Source: Reyranella sp. (lineage in GTDB: Bacteria; Pseudomonadota; Alphaproteobacteria; Reyranellales; Reyranellaceae). From it: DNA of 64,000 bases. The position numbers and the translations under genes are program-made. The DNA is taken from the NCBI RefSeq assembly GCF_030651995.1, contig NZ_JAUSBN010000056.1, positions 44,286-108,285 on the forward strand, written 5' to 3'. Below are positions 38,756-48,812 of the stretch, in pieces (position 1 is the first letter of the stretch; each line of letters begins with the position of its first letter). The notes under the pieces were generated by a model. That model did no database searches. It was not told where the DNA came from and saw only the letters and a list, made by a program, of their open reading frames with translations.

Positions 38756-39694
38756 TCAGCCCTTCTTGCGGCGCAGTTCCTCAAGGTACTTGTTGAGTTC
38801 GATGAACTCCAGATAGTCCTTGTGACCGACCGGAACGAAGGCGAGGTCCTTGCCGTCCGACAGCTTGTCGAACGCAGCCTTGTCCTTCTTGTGGGCGTTG
38901 TAGAAGGCGTCGGCGATTGCCTTCTTGAGGTCGTCGGGCATGTCGTTGAGATAGGCGAAGGGGGATCCGGCAAGCAGTGGCGACTTCCACACGATGCGGA
39001 AGTCCTCGTACTTCATCGGCGAACCGTCGGCCTTCTTGAGCATGCCCTTGTTGATCATGCGCGTAAGGTTTGAGTCGGTATCGGAATTCCACCAGTTGGT
39101 GGCCCCATCGACCGTGCCCTGGGTCATGGCGAGCACCGCGTTCTCATGGCTGCCGGTCACCTGCGCCACCGAGAAGAACTTGTCGGGCGCCTTGCCTTCT
39201 CGGTTCATGAAGAAGACCGGCGCCTTGTAGCCTGATGTCGATTCGACATCGACCAGCCCGAGCTTCTTGCCCTTGAGGTCGTCGAGGTTCTTGTAGGGAC
39301 TGTCAGCCTTCACATAGACGACCGAATAGTAGCCGATCGAGCCGTCCTGGTTCTGCGTGGTTCCGAAAGCCACCGTGTTGCCGCCCGAGACGGCATAGGC
39401 CCGGGCATAGGAGCCGGGACCGTAGAAGCCGATGTGGATCTGGCGGTTCTTCTGCCCCTCGATCACCGCCGTGTAGTCGTTGGCAACGCGCAGAGTGACC
39501 TTCGTGCCGAGTTCCTTCTCGAGATATTTGACGAACGGTCCAAACCGGTCGACGACGCCGCCCGCATTCTCGGCGGGAACGATCGCCATGACGATCTCGG
39601 GATACTTGGCTTTCCAGTCCTGCGCATTCGCAGCGAAGGGGACGGCAAGAAGCACACCCGCCGCAGAGGCGAGAACTGAACGACGCTTGATCAT
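38756..39694 (-). CDS. phnD: Phosphonate-binding periplasmic protein PhnD
   Basis: A 312-residue solute-binding protein with a signal peptide (MIKRRSVLASAAGVLLAVPFAANA). The mature part has VMAIVPAENAGGVVDRFGPFVKYLEKELGTKVTLRVANDYTAVIEG, typical of PhnD. The binding-site stretch is DVESTSGYKAPVFFM. It captures alkylphosphonates in the periplasm. ATG 39694 gives the clean signal peptide. It is the second gene of phnCDEE, 46 bases after phnC. Confidence 0.96.
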   Translation of the reverse strand: MIKRRSVLASAAGVLLAVPFAANAQDWKAKYPEIVMAIVPAENAGGVVDRFGPFVKYLEKELGTKVTLRVANDYTAVIEGQKNRQIHIGFYGPGSYARAYAVSGGNTVAFGTTQNQDGSIGYYSVVYVKADSPYKNLDDLKGKKLGLVDVESTSGYKAPVFFMNREGKAPDKFFSVAQVTGSHENAVLAMTQGTVDGATNWWNSDTDSNLTRMINKGMLKKADGSPMKYEDFRIVWKSPLLAGSPFAYLNDMPDDLKKAIADAFYNAHKKDKAAFDKLSDGKDLAFVPVGHKDYLEFIELNKYLEELRRKKG

Positions 39695-39740
39695 GATGTC
39701 ACTCCGTCTGGAAAGCGTGATTTGGCGCGGTGTCGCAGCT

Positions 39741-40553
39741 TCAGGCGACCGCGAGCGAGGGTTGATAGGGGGCGGCCGGAGCGGGCAACGCCGTGCCCGC
39801 CGTATCCATGATCTCTCCGGCATCCAGCCCGTACAGTCCGCGGGCGACCTCGTCGGTGAGGGCCTGCGGCACGTCGTCGAAAACCACACGCCCCTGAGCC
39901 ATGCCGATCAGCCGATCGCAGTAGGCCCGCGCGGTGTCGAGGGAGTGCAGGTTGCAGATCACCGTGATTCCAAACTGCTTGTTGATGCGCTGCAGCGCAT
40001 CCATGACCATCCTGGTGTTGCGCGGATCGAGAGAGGCGATGGGCTCGTCTGCCAGGATCATGTCGGGCTCCTGCACCAGCGCCCGCGCGATCGCGACGCG
40101 CTGCTGCTGGCCGCCCGACAATGTGTCGGCTCGCTGAGCCGCCAGACCCGCCATGTCGAACTGATCGAGACTGGAGAGCGCAATCGCGCGGTCGTGCTCG
40201 CTCCAAAGATTGAGGAGGGCCGGCAAGGTGCCGACATAGCTGAGGCGGCCCATCATGACGTTGGTCAGCACGTCGAGGCGGCCGGCGAGGTTGAACTGCT
40301 GGAAGATCATGGCGCAACGGGCGCGCCAGGCCCGCAGCGGCCGTCCCCGCAGCGCGGTGACGTCGGTGTCGCCGAACAGAATACGGCCCGTGGTCGGATC
40401 GCCCAGGCGATTGATCATGCGCAGGAGGGTCGACTTGCCGGCGCCGGAACGGCCGATCACGCCGACCATCTGGCCCGTCGGCACGACGAGCGAGACGCTG
40501 TCGACGGCCTTGTTGCCCCCGAAGCTCTTGGTAACGCCTTCCAGTCGTAGCAT
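39741..40553 (-). CDS. phnC: Phosphonate ABC transporter ATP-binding protein PhnC
   Basis: A 270-residue ATPase. It has [49 protein letters not shown], then [25 protein letters not shown] (a PhnC marker), [27 protein letters not shown] and a degenerate switch His in [11 protein letters not shown] 40553 with an upstream GGAGG is preferred; GTG 40571 is possible. It leads phnCDEE-DUF1045 and has a Pho box about 53 bases upstream. Confidence 0.95.
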   Translation of the reverse strand: MLRLEGVTKSFGGNKAVDSVSLVVPTGQMVGVIGRSGAGKSTLLRMINRLGDPTTGRILFGDTDVTALRGRPLRAWRARCAMIFQQFNLAGRLDVLTNVMMGRLSYVGTLPALLNLWSEHDRAIALSSLDQFDMAGLAAQRADTLSGGQQQRVAIARALVQEPDMILADEPIASLDPRNTRMVMDALQRINKQFGITVICNLHSLDTARAYCDRLIGMAQGRVVFDDVPQALTDEVARGLYGLDAGEIMDTAGTALPAPAAPYQPSLAVA

Positions 40554-40605
40554 CCCGCCTCCGATTCCCACGGGAGGCTCGGTACCGGCTGCAGGCTTCT
40601 TCCGT

Positions 40606-40634
40606 GCGACGTTTGGGTTACAGGCCGAAGACAG
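40606..40634 (-). promoter_or_regulatory. Pho box (three repeats) upstream of phnC
   Basis: On the minus strand, CTGTCTT, CTGTAAC and ACGTCGC are spaced by 4 bases each, the same 11-base period and 29-base length as the pstS site. The middle unit CTGTAAC is identical to one in the pstS box. Confidence 0.75.
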
Positions 40635-40734
40635 CGGTGGAGAAGAACGTCACATCCCGCGAACCCGTGTTCGTGCCGCGCGTCTCCAGGGACGGATCAT
40701 CGCCCAGGTACCCGGTGATTCTGCCGGTCGTCGC

Positions 40735-40953
40735 CTATTTGTGGCCGAGCATCCGCAGGGCCTGCAGCATCGTCGGCGTCGGCATGCCGAGGGCGAGGCT
40801 TTCGGGAGGCGCCGCCGCCGCCATGGCCCGGTAGGCCATGGCCAGCGCCACGCCGTCCGCGGGCGACGGCCACGATTTCACGACCGCGAGACCCGCCCGG
40901 ATCATCTGGGCTGTCACCACGATTTCGCTCGGTTCGCTGGCTTTGGACGTCAT
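40735..40953 (-). CDS. Small hypothetical protein (doubtful)
   Basis: A possible 72-residue alanine- and methionine-rich protein (MTSKASEPSEIVVTAQMIRAGLAVV) between phoR and phnC, on the same strand. The predicted middle is helical. The ribosome-binding site is weak and I recognise no family. If it is not real, 40554-41032 is an intergenic stretch holding only the phnC Pho box. Confidence 0.4.
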   Translation of the reverse strand: MTSKASEPSEIVVTAQMIRAGLAVVKSWPSPADGVALAMAYRAMAAAAPPESLALGMPTPTMLQALRMLGHK

Positions 40954-41032
40954 GGGCCTGCACTCGCACTCGGTGCCCGGGACTATGCGGCAGAATCCTT
41001 ACAGCGCGCTTTCGCCACGACCGACGCGCTCC

Positions 41033-42427
41033 TCAGGCCACGTCCAAAGCCGGCAGGGTCACGGTGAAGGTCGAGCCCTTGCCCGGCACACTCTGAATGT
41101 CGAGCCGGCCACGGTGGCGGTTGACCACATGCTTTACGATGGCGAGACCGAGGCCGGTGCCGCCGAGCTGGCGCGAGCGCGCGGTGTCGACCCGGTAGAA
41201 GCGCTCGGTGAGCCGCGGCAGGTGTGCGGCGGGAATGCCGTCGCCCTCGTCCCTCACCGCGACTGCAACGCGGTCCTTGCCCGACGGACGCACCTCGACG
41301 CGGACCGACGTGGCCGGGCGCGCATACTTGACCGCATTGTCGATCAGGTTCTGGAAAACGATGATCAGCTCGTCGTGGTCGCCGATGGCACGCGGCAGAT
41401 CGGGCGGCAGGTCGAGTTCGATCCTCACCTTGCGCGAGGAGGCCTTGAGCTGCAGCAGGTCGAGCACCGACCGCAGCACCTTGTCGAGATCGACGGCGGC
41501 GGCGGGCCTCGCGTGCTCGTGCTGCTCGATTCGCGACAGCATCAGCAGGTCGTCGACCAGGCGGCGCATGCGGTCGGCCTGCTCGGCCATGATACCCAGG
41601 AAGCGCTCGCGCGCCGCAGAATCCTCCCGCGCCGGGCCGCGCAGCGTCTCGATGAATCCCGCCAGGCCCGCGATCGGCGTCTTCAGCTCGTGGCTGGCAT
41701 TGGCCACGAAGTCGGCGCGCATGCGCTCGGCACGACGCAGCGCCGTCGTATCGTGCAGCACGATCAGCGCCAGCGAGCCGTCGGCGGCGGCCCGCGGCAG
41801 GCGTCGCAGATGGGCCACCATGTCGAGCTCCGGCGGCCCGGCCAGCACCAGTTCGACCACGCTCTGGTCGGGCCGTGCGAAGTTGCCGTCGGGACCGGTC
41901 TCGAGCAGCGCATCGATGGCCGTGAGGAGTTGCGGGTGGCGCAGCACCGTCGAGACGTCGCGCTCGGAACCGCCGGGACTGCCCAGCAGCAGGGCGGCGG
42001 CGAGGTTGGTGCGCACGATGCGGCGCTGCCGGTCGAGGCACACGAGGGGATCGGGAAGACCGTCGACGATCGCCTGGGCAGAGGCGGCCAGATTGTCGAT
42101 CGAGGCCCGCTGGCGCCGCCAGCCGATCGAGAGAGTCGCGGCCGCGCTCGCCAGTTCCTCGGTCGCGGGCGCGAAGGAGAGCCGCGGCATCAACGGCTCG
42201 CGTTCGTCGGAAAGCTCGCCGACGAAACGGGCGAAGCTCGCCAGCGAGCTGAGATAGCGCTGGATCAGGAGGGTCGTGACGGCGGCGATGCCCGCCATCG
42301 CGATCAGCGTCGTCCGGCCCGACAGTTCGCCGAGGCCGAAGAGAATGGCGAGCGCCCCCCAGGACGGCGCCAACGCCACGGCGTTGGCGACGAGCGTGCG
42401 ACGAAGGGGGATCGCGTTGTCGGCCAT
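41033..42427 (-). CDS. phoR: Phosphate regulon sensor histidine kinase PhoR
   Basis: A 464-residue kinase that phosphorylates PhoB. Two N-terminal membrane segments come first, then a PAS-like domain around AIVDGLPDPLVCLDRQRRIVRTNLAAALLLG. The H-box is RADFVANASHELKTPIAGL, the N-box NLIDNAVKYA and the G-boxes DEGDGIP and GGTGLGLAIVKHVV. ATG 42427 starts MADNAIPLRRTL. It is separated from phoB by the pst and phn operons and lies 17 bases after the rhomboid gene. Identification as PhoR rests on domain order and its place in the Pho region. Confidence 0.92.
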   Translation of the reverse strand: MADNAIPLRRTLVANAVALAPSWGALAILFGLGELSGRTTLIAMAGIAAVTTLLIQRYLSSLASFARFVGELSDEREPLMPRLSFAPATEELASAAATLSIGWRRQRASIDNLAASAQAIVDGLPDPLVCLDRQRRIVRTNLAAALLLGSPGGSERDVSTVLRHPQLLTAIDALLETGPDGNFARPDQSVVELVLAGPPELDMVAHLRRLPRAAADGSLALIVLHDTTALRRAERMRADFVANASHELKTPIAGLAGFIETLRGPAREDSAARERFLGIMAEQADRMRRLVDDLLMLSRIEQHEHARPAAAVDLDKVLRSVLDLLQLKASSRKVRIELDLPPDLPRAIGDHDELIIVFQNLIDNAVKYARPATSVRVEVRPSGKDRVAVAVRDEGDGIPAAHLPRLTERFYRVDTARSRQLGGTGLGLAIVKHVVNRHRGRLDIQSVPGKGSTFTVTLPALDVA

Positions 42428-42444
42428 GCGCCGACTATAGCGGC

Positions 42445-43104
42445 TCAGCTCATCCGTGGCGCAAAGAAGCGTATGCTCACGATGCCGAACACGAAGCCGG
42501 CGATGTGTGCGACCCAGGCGACCGATTCGCCGCCGGCGCCCGGCGTGCCGCCGAAGATGCCGAAGAAGATGTTGAGGCCGATCCAGATGCCGGCCACCGG
42601 CAGCAGAGAGGTCAGGCTGCCGACATAGCGCATCAGCATCAGCACGGCGCCGAAGACACCGCTGATGGCGCCCGACGCGCCGACCACCGGATCGGGCGAA
42701 TCGGGATAGACGAGGATGTGCACGAAGCCCGCGACGACGCCGCACAGGAGATAGAAGAGCACGAAGCGGCGCACGCCCAGCAGCCGCTCGACCGGCGCGC
42801 CGAACGCCGCCAGGGTCAGCATGTTGATGCCCAGATGCATCCAGCCGCCGTGCAGGAACTGGTAGGTGACCGGCGCCACGAGCAGGGAGAAGAGATCCTG
42901 GCCGCTGTCGGTCGTATAGGCGGCCGGCACCAGGCCGAACTGCAGGATGATCTCCAGGTCGGCCTGCTCGCCGAGCATCTGGCGCAGCAGATGGACGGCG
43001 ACGTTGATGCCGATCAGCCACAGCACGGCGGGCGGCAGGTTGATCGCCCGCTCGCCCGTTCCGCGCCCTCCGGGGAGGCGGCGCTCGTCGTCGTCGAATG
43101 GCAT
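42445..43104 (-). CDS. Rhomboid family intramembrane serine protease
   Basis: A 219-residue six-helix membrane protease. The catalytic serine is in GASGAISG and the catalytic His is in VAHIAGFVFG. The preceding loop has the conserved FLHGGWMHLGINMLTLAAFG. The N-terminus INLPPAVLWLIGINVAVHLLRQ forms the first helix. The substrate is unknown. It is placed between argG and phoR on the same strand with short gaps, so the three may share a transcript. Confidence 0.93.
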   Translation of the reverse strand: MPFDDDERRLPGGRGTGERAINLPPAVLWLIGINVAVHLLRQMLGEQADLEIILQFGLVPAAYTTDSGQDLFSLLVAPVTYQFLHGGWMHLGINMLTLAAFGAPVERLLGVRRFVLFYLLCGVVAGFVHILVYPDSPDPVVGASGAISGVFGAVLMLMRYVGSLTSLLPVAGIWIGLNIFFGIFGGTPGAGGESVAWVAHIAGFVFGIVSIRFFAPRMS

Positions 43105-43160
43105 GCGCCGTTCCCGTCAGGTCAGGTGAGGCAGGTCGGGTGGCTCCGCTCTTCGGGCCG

Positions 43161-44417
43161 CTATCTCTTGGGACCGCCCTGGCCCAGGGCGCGCAGGCGC
43201 AGCCTGAGCGCATTCAGCTTGATGAAGCCCTCGGCATCGCGCTGGTTGTAGGCCCCCTGGTCGTCCTCGAAGGTCACGTGCTGCATCGAGTAGAGCGACA
43301 CGGGCGACTTGCGGCCGACGACGGTCGTGTTGCCCTTGTAGAGCTTGAGCCGCACCGTGCCGGTGACGTTCTCCTGGCTCTTGTCGATCAGCGCCTGCAG
43401 CATCTCGCGCTCCGGCGAGTACCAGAAGCCGTAGTAGATCAGCTCGGCATATTTCGGCATCACCTCGTCCTTGAGGTGGCCGGCGCCGCGGTCGAGCGTG
43501 ATCGATTCGATGCCGCGATGGGCGGCGTAGAGGATCGTGCCGCCCGGCGTCTCGTAGATGCCGCGGCTCTTCATGCCGACGAAGCGGTTCTCGACCAGAT
43601 CGAGACGGCCGATGCCGTTGGCCTTGCCCAGCTCGTTGAGCCTGGTGAGCAGGGTCGCGGGCGACATCGCGACGCCGTCGATGGCGACGGCGTCGCCCTT
43701 CTCGAATTCGATCTCGATGTAGGTCGCCTTGTCGGGCGCGGCCTCGGGCGAGATCGTGCGCTGGTAGACCATCTCGTCGGCCTCTTCCCACGGATCCTCG
43801 AGGATCTTGCCCTCGCTGGAGGAGTGCAGGAGGTTGGCGTCGACCGAGAACGGCGCCTCGCCGCGCTTGTCCTTGGCGATCGGAATCTGGTGCTCCTCGG
43901 CGAACTCGAGCAGCTTGGTGCGCGAGGTCAGTTCCCATTCGCGCCACGGCGCGATCACCTTGATGTCCGGCTTCAGCGCGTAATAGGAGAGCTCGAAGCG
44001 GACCTGGTCGTTGCCCTTGCCGGTGGCGCCATGGCAGACGGCGTCGGCGCCGGTCTTCAGCGCGAGGTCGATCTGATGCTTGGAGATCAGGGGCCGCGCG
44101 ATCGAGGTGCCGAGCAGGTACTGGCCTTCGTACAGCGCGTTGGCGCGGAACATCGGGAAGACGAAATCCTTCACGAACTCTTCGCGCACGTCCTCGATGT
44201 AGATGTTCTCGGGCTTGATGCCCAACAGCTCGGCCTTCTTGCGGGCCGGCGACAGTTCCTCGCCCTGGCCGAGATCGGCGGTGAAGGTCACCACCTCGCA
44301 GCCATAGGCCGTCTGCAGCCACTTCAGGATGACCGAGGTGTCGAGGCCGCCCGAATAGGCCAGGACGACCTTCTTGATGTCGCCCTTCTTGTAGGGCCCG
44401 GTATAAGAAACGCTCAT
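43161..44417 (-). CDS. argG: Argininosuccinate synthase
   Basis: A 418-residue enzyme joining citrulline and aspartate with ATP in arginine synthesis. The N-terminal PP-motif is [18 protein letters not shown]. Other conserved parts are [32 protein letters not shown] and [24 protein letters not shown] 44417 starts [24 protein letters not shown]. It is divergent from a methyltransferase gene with 109 bases between starts. Confidence 0.97.
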   Translation of the reverse strand: MSVSYTGPYKKGDIKKVVLAYSGGLDTSVILKWLQTAYGCEVVTFTADLGQGEELSPARKKAELLGIKPENIYIEDVREEFVKDFVFPMFRANALYEGQYLLGTSIARPLISKHQIDLALKTGADAVCHGATGKGNDQVRFELSYYALKPDIKVIAPWREWELTSRTKLLEFAEEHQIPIAKDKRGEAPFSVDANLLHSSSEGKILEDPWEEADEMVYQRTISPEAAPDKATYIEIEFEKGDAVAIDGVAMSPATLLTRLNELGKANGIGRLDLVENRFVGMKSRGIYETPGGTILYAAHRGIESITLDRGAGHLKDEVMPKYAELIYYGFWYSPEREMLQALIDKSQENVTGTVRLKLYKGNTTVVGRKSPVSLYSMQHVTFEDDQGAYNQRDAEGFIKLNALRLRLRALGQGGPKR

Positions 44418-44526
44418 GCTGGCCGCTTTCGTGTCAATTCTGTAAAGGCGCGCGGAATATAGCGGTCGACCCCACCGGGGCAAGGGCGCCGCAAAGACGC
44501 TATAATCGGGGCGAGAATAGCATCCC

Positions 44527-45555
44527 ATGGTTTCCCCCCTCGATCGCCTCTCCTACGCCGCCCGCCAGACCGCCCGGGTCGCCTGGTATGCCGGCCACTA
44601 TGCCGCCGGCCGCCGCCTGCTGAAGCCCATGCCCAAGCCCGATTTTGCCATCGGGCCGACCCCCGGCCGGGCCGAGCTGACCGCCGACATGCGCGCCCTG
44701 TTCCAGCGCGAATGGCGGGACGTCGCCGCCGGCCTCTTCCCGGCCCCGCGCCTGCTGGGCCCCGAACCCGCCGAGTTCCTGCGCCGCAGCCTGCTCTATT
44801 TTCGCGACCTGCCGCAGGTCGACCTGCGGCGGCACGGCCAGCTCGACGACGAGATGCCGCCCGGCACCCAGGCCGACGGCCTGCCCGACTATTACCGCCA
44901 GAACTTCCACTTCCAGAGCGACGGCTGGCTCTCGGACCATTCGGCCGCCCTGTACGACACGCAGGTCGAGGTCCTGTTCACCGGCGCCGCCGACGTCATG
45001 CGCCGCCGGGCCCTGGCGCCGATCGCCGCCTGGCTGGCGGACCGCAACCAGCGCGAGGTGCGCGGTCTCGATGTCGGCTGCGGCACCGGCCGCCTGCTCG
45101 CCGCCCTGCACGGCGCCTGGCCGGGGATGAGGCTCACCGGCATCGACCTCAGCCGCCCCTATCTCGACGAGGCGCGCCGCCTGATCGGCCGCACGGCGCG
45201 GGTCAAGCTGGACGAAGCGGCAGCCGAATCGCTGCCGTTCGCCGACGCGAGCCTCGACCTCGTCATCTCCTCGTTCCTGCTGCACGAACTGCCCAAAGAG
45301 ATCCGTGCAAAGGCGATCGCCGAGATGGTGCGAGTCGTGAAGCCCGGCGGCCTGGTCGTGATCGTCGAATCGCTGCAGAAGGGCGACCGGCCGGAATGGA
45401 ACGGCCTGCTCGACCTCTTCCCGCATTACTTCCACGAGCCGTACTACGCGGAATACACCGAAGGCAGCCTCGAAGACTGCTTCCGCGCGGCCGGGCTTCA
45501 GCCCGTTTCGACGGAACTCGCCTTCCTGTCGAAGATCGCCGCCTTCACGAGGTAG
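44527..45555 (+). CDS. Class I SAM-dependent methyltransferase
   Basis: A 342-residue protein. The C-terminal half is a methyltransferase with motif [15 protein letters not shown], an acidic residue in [13 protein letters not shown], and [39 protein letters not shown]. The N-terminal half, about 150 residues, is unusual and contains [32 protein letters not shown]. No membrane segment is seen. The substrate is unknown. A palindromic repeat follows its stop. Confidence 0.85.
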   Translation: MVSPLDRLSYAARQTARVAWYAGHYAAGRRLLKPMPKPDFAIGPTPGRAELTADMRALFQREWRDVAAGLFPAPRLLGPEPAEFLRRSLLYFRDLPQVDLRRHGQLDDEMPPGTQADGLPDYYRQNFHFQSDGWLSDHSAALYDTQVEVLFTGAADVMRRRALAPIAAWLADRNQREVRGLDVGCGTGRLLAALHGAWPGMRLTGIDLSRPYLDEARRLIGRTARVKLDEAAAESLPFADASLDLVISSFLLHELPKEIRAKAIAEMVRVVKPGGLVVIVESLQKGDRPEWNGLLDLFPHYFHEPYYAEYTEGSLEDCFRAAGLQPVSTELAFLSKIAAFTR

Positions 45556-45556
45556 A

Positions 45557-45685
45557 ACCACACCCAATCTCATGCTGAGGAGGCTGCACAGCAGCCGTCT
45601 CGAAGCATGGGCTACACGCACCACGTCCGTTGCACATCCTTCGAGACGCGCGCTGCGCGCGCTCCTCAGGATGAGGTGGTGCGGG
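45557..45685. repeat. Palindromic intergenic repeat, family A, copy 1
   Basis: An imperfect palindrome of about 129 bases between the methyltransferase and rlmN. The outer arms begin ACCACACCCAATCTCATGCT and end with ATGAGGTGGTGCGGG. Nested inner arms carry CGTCTCGAAGCATG and CATCCTTCGAGACG. A related copy lies at 51704-51826. Confidence 0.85.
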
Positions 45686-45687
45686 TC

Positions 45688-46836
45688 TTAAAGCGCGACC
45701 TTCACACCGCGCTGGCGGAGGCTGGCGCTCTTGAGCTGGCCGCAGGCCGCCGAGATGTCGCGGCCGCGGGGCGTGCGCACCGGGGCGCTCAGGCCGCCAT
45801 CGTTCACGATCTCGGCGAAGCGGTGGATGCGGTTGTTGGAGCTGCACTCGTAGGGCGCGCCCGGCCAGGGATTGAACGGGATCAGGTTCACCTTGGCGTG
45901 GATCGGCGTCAGGATTCGCACAAGCTCGCGCGCATCGGCATCGCTGTCGTTGACGCCCTTCAGCATCGCGTACTCGAAGGTGATGCGCCGGCTGTTGCGC
46001 GCGCCGGGATAGTCGGCGCAGGCCTTCAACAGCTCGGCGATCGGCCACTTCCGGTTGATCGGCACCAGCGTGTCGAGCACCTCGTCGCTGACCGCGTGCA
46101 ACGATACCGCGAGATTGACGTCGAGCGCCTCGCCCACCTTCGCGATCATCGGCACGACGCCCGACGTCGAGAGGGTGATGCGGCGGCGGCTGAGCGCGAT
46201 GCCCTGGTCGTCCATGACGATCTTCAGCGCCGTCACCACGTTGTCGAAATTGTAGAGCGGCTCGCCCATGCCCATCATGACGATGTTGCTGAGCATGCGC
46301 TGGGCATCGGCGGTCGGCGTCGGCCATTCGCCGTAGCTGTCGCGCGCCACCATGAACTGGCCGACGATCTCGTCGGGCGTGAGGTTGCGCACCAGCGGCT
46401 GGGTGCCGGTGTGGCAGAAGGTGCAGGTGAGCGTGCAGCCGACCTGGCTGGAGACGCAGACCGAGCCGCGATCGGTCTCCGGGATGTTGACCGTCTCGGC
46501 CTCGTTGCCGTCGGCGAAACGCAGCAGCCACTTGCGCGTGCCGTCGACCGAGCGCTGCTCGGTCACGATCGAGGGCCGCTCGATCACGAACTGGTCGGCC
46601 AGGCGATCGCGCGCTTTCTTGGCGATGTTGGTCATGCGCCCGAAGTCGGTGACGCCGTGCCAGTAGATCCACTGCCAGATCTGCGCCGCGCGGAACGGCT
46701 CCAGCCCGGCCTCGGCCAGCGCCGTCTTCAGCCCGTCGCGCGACAGGCCGATCAGGTTGCGGCGCAGGTCGTTGCGGCCGTGCGCGGGGGCGCCGGGCTC
46801 GAGGATCTGCAGCGGTTCGGTGGGCAGAACGGACAT
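45688..46836 (-). CDS. rlmN: 23S rRNA/tRNA (adenine-C2)-methyltransferase RlmN
   Basis: A 382-residue radical SAM enzyme that methylates A2503 of 23S rRNA and A37 of some tRNAs. The Fe-S motif CTLTCTFC is followed by the conserved [44 protein letters not shown] and NLAVSLHA are all typical. The second catalytic Cys is in [11 protein letters not shown] near the C-terminus. ATG 46836 ([12 protein letters not shown]) fits the family. The gene lies 53 bases after the SpoU methyltransferase gene on the same strand. Confidence 0.96.
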   Translation of the reverse strand: MSVLPTEPLQILEPGAPAHGRNDLRRNLIGLSRDGLKTALAEAGLEPFRAAQIWQWIYWHGVTDFGRMTNIAKKARDRLADQFVIERPSIVTEQRSVDGTRKWLLRFADGNEAETVNIPETDRGSVCVSSQVGCTLTCTFCHTGTQPLVRNLTPDEIVGQFMVARDSYGEWPTPTADAQRMLSNIVMMGMGEPLYNFDNVVTALKIVMDDQGIALSRRRITLSTSGVVPMIAKVGEALDVNLAVSLHAVSDEVLDTLVPINRKWPIAELLKACADYPGARNSRRITFEYAMLKGVNDSDADARELVRILTPIHAKVNLIPFNPWPGAPYECSSNNRIHRFAEIVNDGGLSAPVRTPRGRDISAACGQLKSASLRQRGVKVAL

Positions 46837-46889
46837 GGAGCGCCCGAGATAGTCGTCGCACTCGGTCTGCGCAACCGCGCTGGGCCAAT

Positions 46890-47456
46890 CTATTGTTTTG
46901 ATTGCTCTTTTTGCCGCAGCCGCCGCCGCTCCTTGCGCTTGTAGAGCGGCTCGCCGAACACCGGCAGTTCCAGCGCCTCGGTCGGAGCGCCCTCGCCGAC
47001 CGGCCGCGGAGCGTGGCGTCCGAGGCTGATCAGCCGGTCGTACATGACCAGCGCCCCGGCGGTGCCCAGGTTGACCGAGAACCGTGTCGGGATCTTCACG
47101 ACGTAGTCGCAGGTCGACTGAACCTCGGGCGACAGGCCTTCCCGCTCGGAGCCCAGGATATAGGCGCACTGGCGCGGATGCCGGAAGCTGGGCAGCTCGA
47201 TGGCCTCGTCGGTGATCTCGATGCCGACCAGCCGGCAGCCCAGCGGCAGGCGGAAGCTCTCCAGGTCGGCAAACCGGTAGGTCGGCACCGACAGGGGCGT
47301 GTCCGACGTGTCGGCGAGCGCGCCGGCCCGCGCGTCGTACTGGGCCCGCAGGGTGAAGACGAACGAGGCGCCGAACGCATGGGCCGTCCGGAACAGGGTG
47401 CCGACGTTCATCGACTTGCTCGGACCCTCGATGCCGATGCCGAAATAGCCTTTCAT
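46890..47456 (-). CDS. SpoU/TrmH family RNA methyltransferase
   Basis: A 188-residue SPOUT enzyme that probably 2'-O-methylates tRNA or rRNA. The knot motifs are visible: motif 1 [23 protein letters not shown], motif 2 [16 protein letters not shown], and motif 3 [24 protein letters not shown] lysine/arginine-rich tail ([16 protein letters not shown]) may bind RNA. ATG 47456 starts [11 protein letters not shown]. The exact target base is not known. Confidence 0.9.
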   Translation of the reverse strand: MKGYFGIGIEGPSKSMNVGTLFRTAHAFGASFVFTLRAQYDARAGALADTSDTPLSVPTYRFADLESFRLPLGCRLVGIEITDEAIELPSFRHPRQCAYILGSEREGLSPEVQSTCDYVVKIPTRFSVNLGTAGALVMYDRLISLGRHAPRPVGEGAPTEALELPVFGEPLYKRKERRRLRQKEQSKQ

Positions 47457-47539
47457 GGCCCTTCGATTTGTTGCAGAAATGATTGGCAGGCGTTGCCATC
47501 CCTCCGGTAGCGCCCAGCCTGCCGTCAAACAAGGCCCTG

Positions 47540-48790
47540 ATGACCGTTTCCTCGCCGTTGGACAGTGTTCGCGCCCAGTACGAGGCGCTGCCCTATCCTT
47601 CCCGAGACCCGCGCGACGAGGCGATCCGCCTGATCACGGGCACGCCGAGCCACGTCCTCGAGATCAACCACTATCTGTACGCCGGCCGGCTGAACTTCAT
47701 CCGGCCCTTCCGCGCACTGGTCGCCGGCGGCGGCACGGGCGATGCCTGCATCATGCTGGCCCAGCAGCTCGTGGATCGCCGCTGTCCCGGCGAGGTCTTC
47801 TATCTCGACCTGTCGACGGCCTCGCGACAGATCTGCGAGGCCCGCGCCAAGGCGCGCGGCCTGCGCAACATCACGTTCCTGACCGGCTCGCTGCTCGACC
47901 TGCCGACGATGAACATCGGCCATTTCGACTACATCGACTGCACCGGTGTGCTGCATCACCTGCCCGACCCGACGGCCGGCATGCAGGCCCTGGCGAGCGT
48001 GCTGCACGCCGAGGGCGGCATGGGCGTCATGCTCTACGGCGAATATGGCCGCAGCGGCGTCTACCCCCTCCAGGAAATGCTGCAGACCCTGGCGCCGCCG
48101 TCGATGGCGATCGAGGACCGGCTGGCGATGGCCAAGCGCCTGATCCGCTTCCTGCCGACCACCAACCTGTTCCGCCGCAATCCCTATCTCAACGACCATG
48201 TGACGGGGGGCGACGCCGGCCTCTACGACCTGCTGCTGCACAGCTGCGACCGCGCCTTCACGGTACCCCAGATCGGCAGCATGGCCGCCGCGTCCGGCCT
48301 GCGTGTCGTGGCCTTCCTCGAGCCGGTGCGCTACGAGCCCGCGACCTACATGAGCGATCCCGTGATCGCCCGCCAGATGAGCTCGCTGCCGCTGCTCGAG
48401 CGGGCGGCCTTCGCCGAGCGCCTGGCCGGCAACCTGCGCACCCACGTCTTCTATGCCACGCGCGCCGGCTTCGACACGGTGGCGCGGCCCGAGGATACGT
48501 CGGCCATCCCGGTGCTGCGCGAGATGGATGCGCAGAAGTTCGCCGCGGGCCTGCAGCCGGGCTCCCCGCTGGTCGCCAACCTCGACGGCTTTCCCTGGCG
48601 GGCCCAGCTACCGGCATTGGCGCCGCGCATCATCTCGCAGATCGACGGCCGCCGGACGGTCGCGGAAATCTATACCTCGCTCGGCAGCCAGGGCGGCCTG
48701 CCGCGATGGGAGGATTTCTACACGCAGTTCGAGGACCTCTACGTCAAGCTGAACGGCGTCAATCACCTGCTGCTGCGCTTCCGCACCTGA
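47540..48790 (+). CDS. SAM-dependent methyltransferase with C-terminal extension
   Basis: A 416-residue protein. The N-terminal part has [18 protein letters not shown] and a Rossmann methyltransferase with [38 protein letters not shown] and [23 protein letters not shown]. The C-terminal 150 residues include [29 protein letters not shown], a PqqD-like or winged-helix-like part. I chose ATG 47540 ([20 protein letters not shown]); ATG 47483 would add 19 residues. The substrate is unknown. It is divergent from the SpoU gene. Confidence 0.85.
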   Translation: MTVSSPLDSVRAQYEALPYPSRDPRDEAIRLITGTPSHVLEINHYLYAGRLNFIRPFRALVAGGGTGDACIMLAQQLVDRRCPGEVFYLDLSTASRQICEARAKARGLRNITFLTGSLLDLPTMNIGHFDYIDCTGVLHHLPDPTAGMQALASVLHAEGGMGVMLYGEYGRSGVYPLQEMLQTLAPPSMAIEDRLAMAKRLIRFLPTTNLFRRNPYLNDHVTGGDAGLYDLLLHSCDRAFTVPQIGSMAAASGLRVVAFLEPVRYEPATYMSDPVIARQMSSLPLLERAAFAERLAGNLRTHVFYATRAGFDTVARPEDTSAIPVLREMDAQKFAAGLQPGSPLVANLDGFPWRAQLPALAPRIISQIDGRRTVAEIYTSLGSQGGLPRWEDFYTQFEDLYVKLNGVNHLLLRFRT

Positions 48791-48812
48791 AACCAAGCTT
48801 GCAGGATCCGCA

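Noticed and set aside
44500..45624. A 374-residue minus-strand frame opposite the methyltransferase
   Set aside because: The plus-strand gene has a methyltransferase motif I, while the minus frame is shadow composition.
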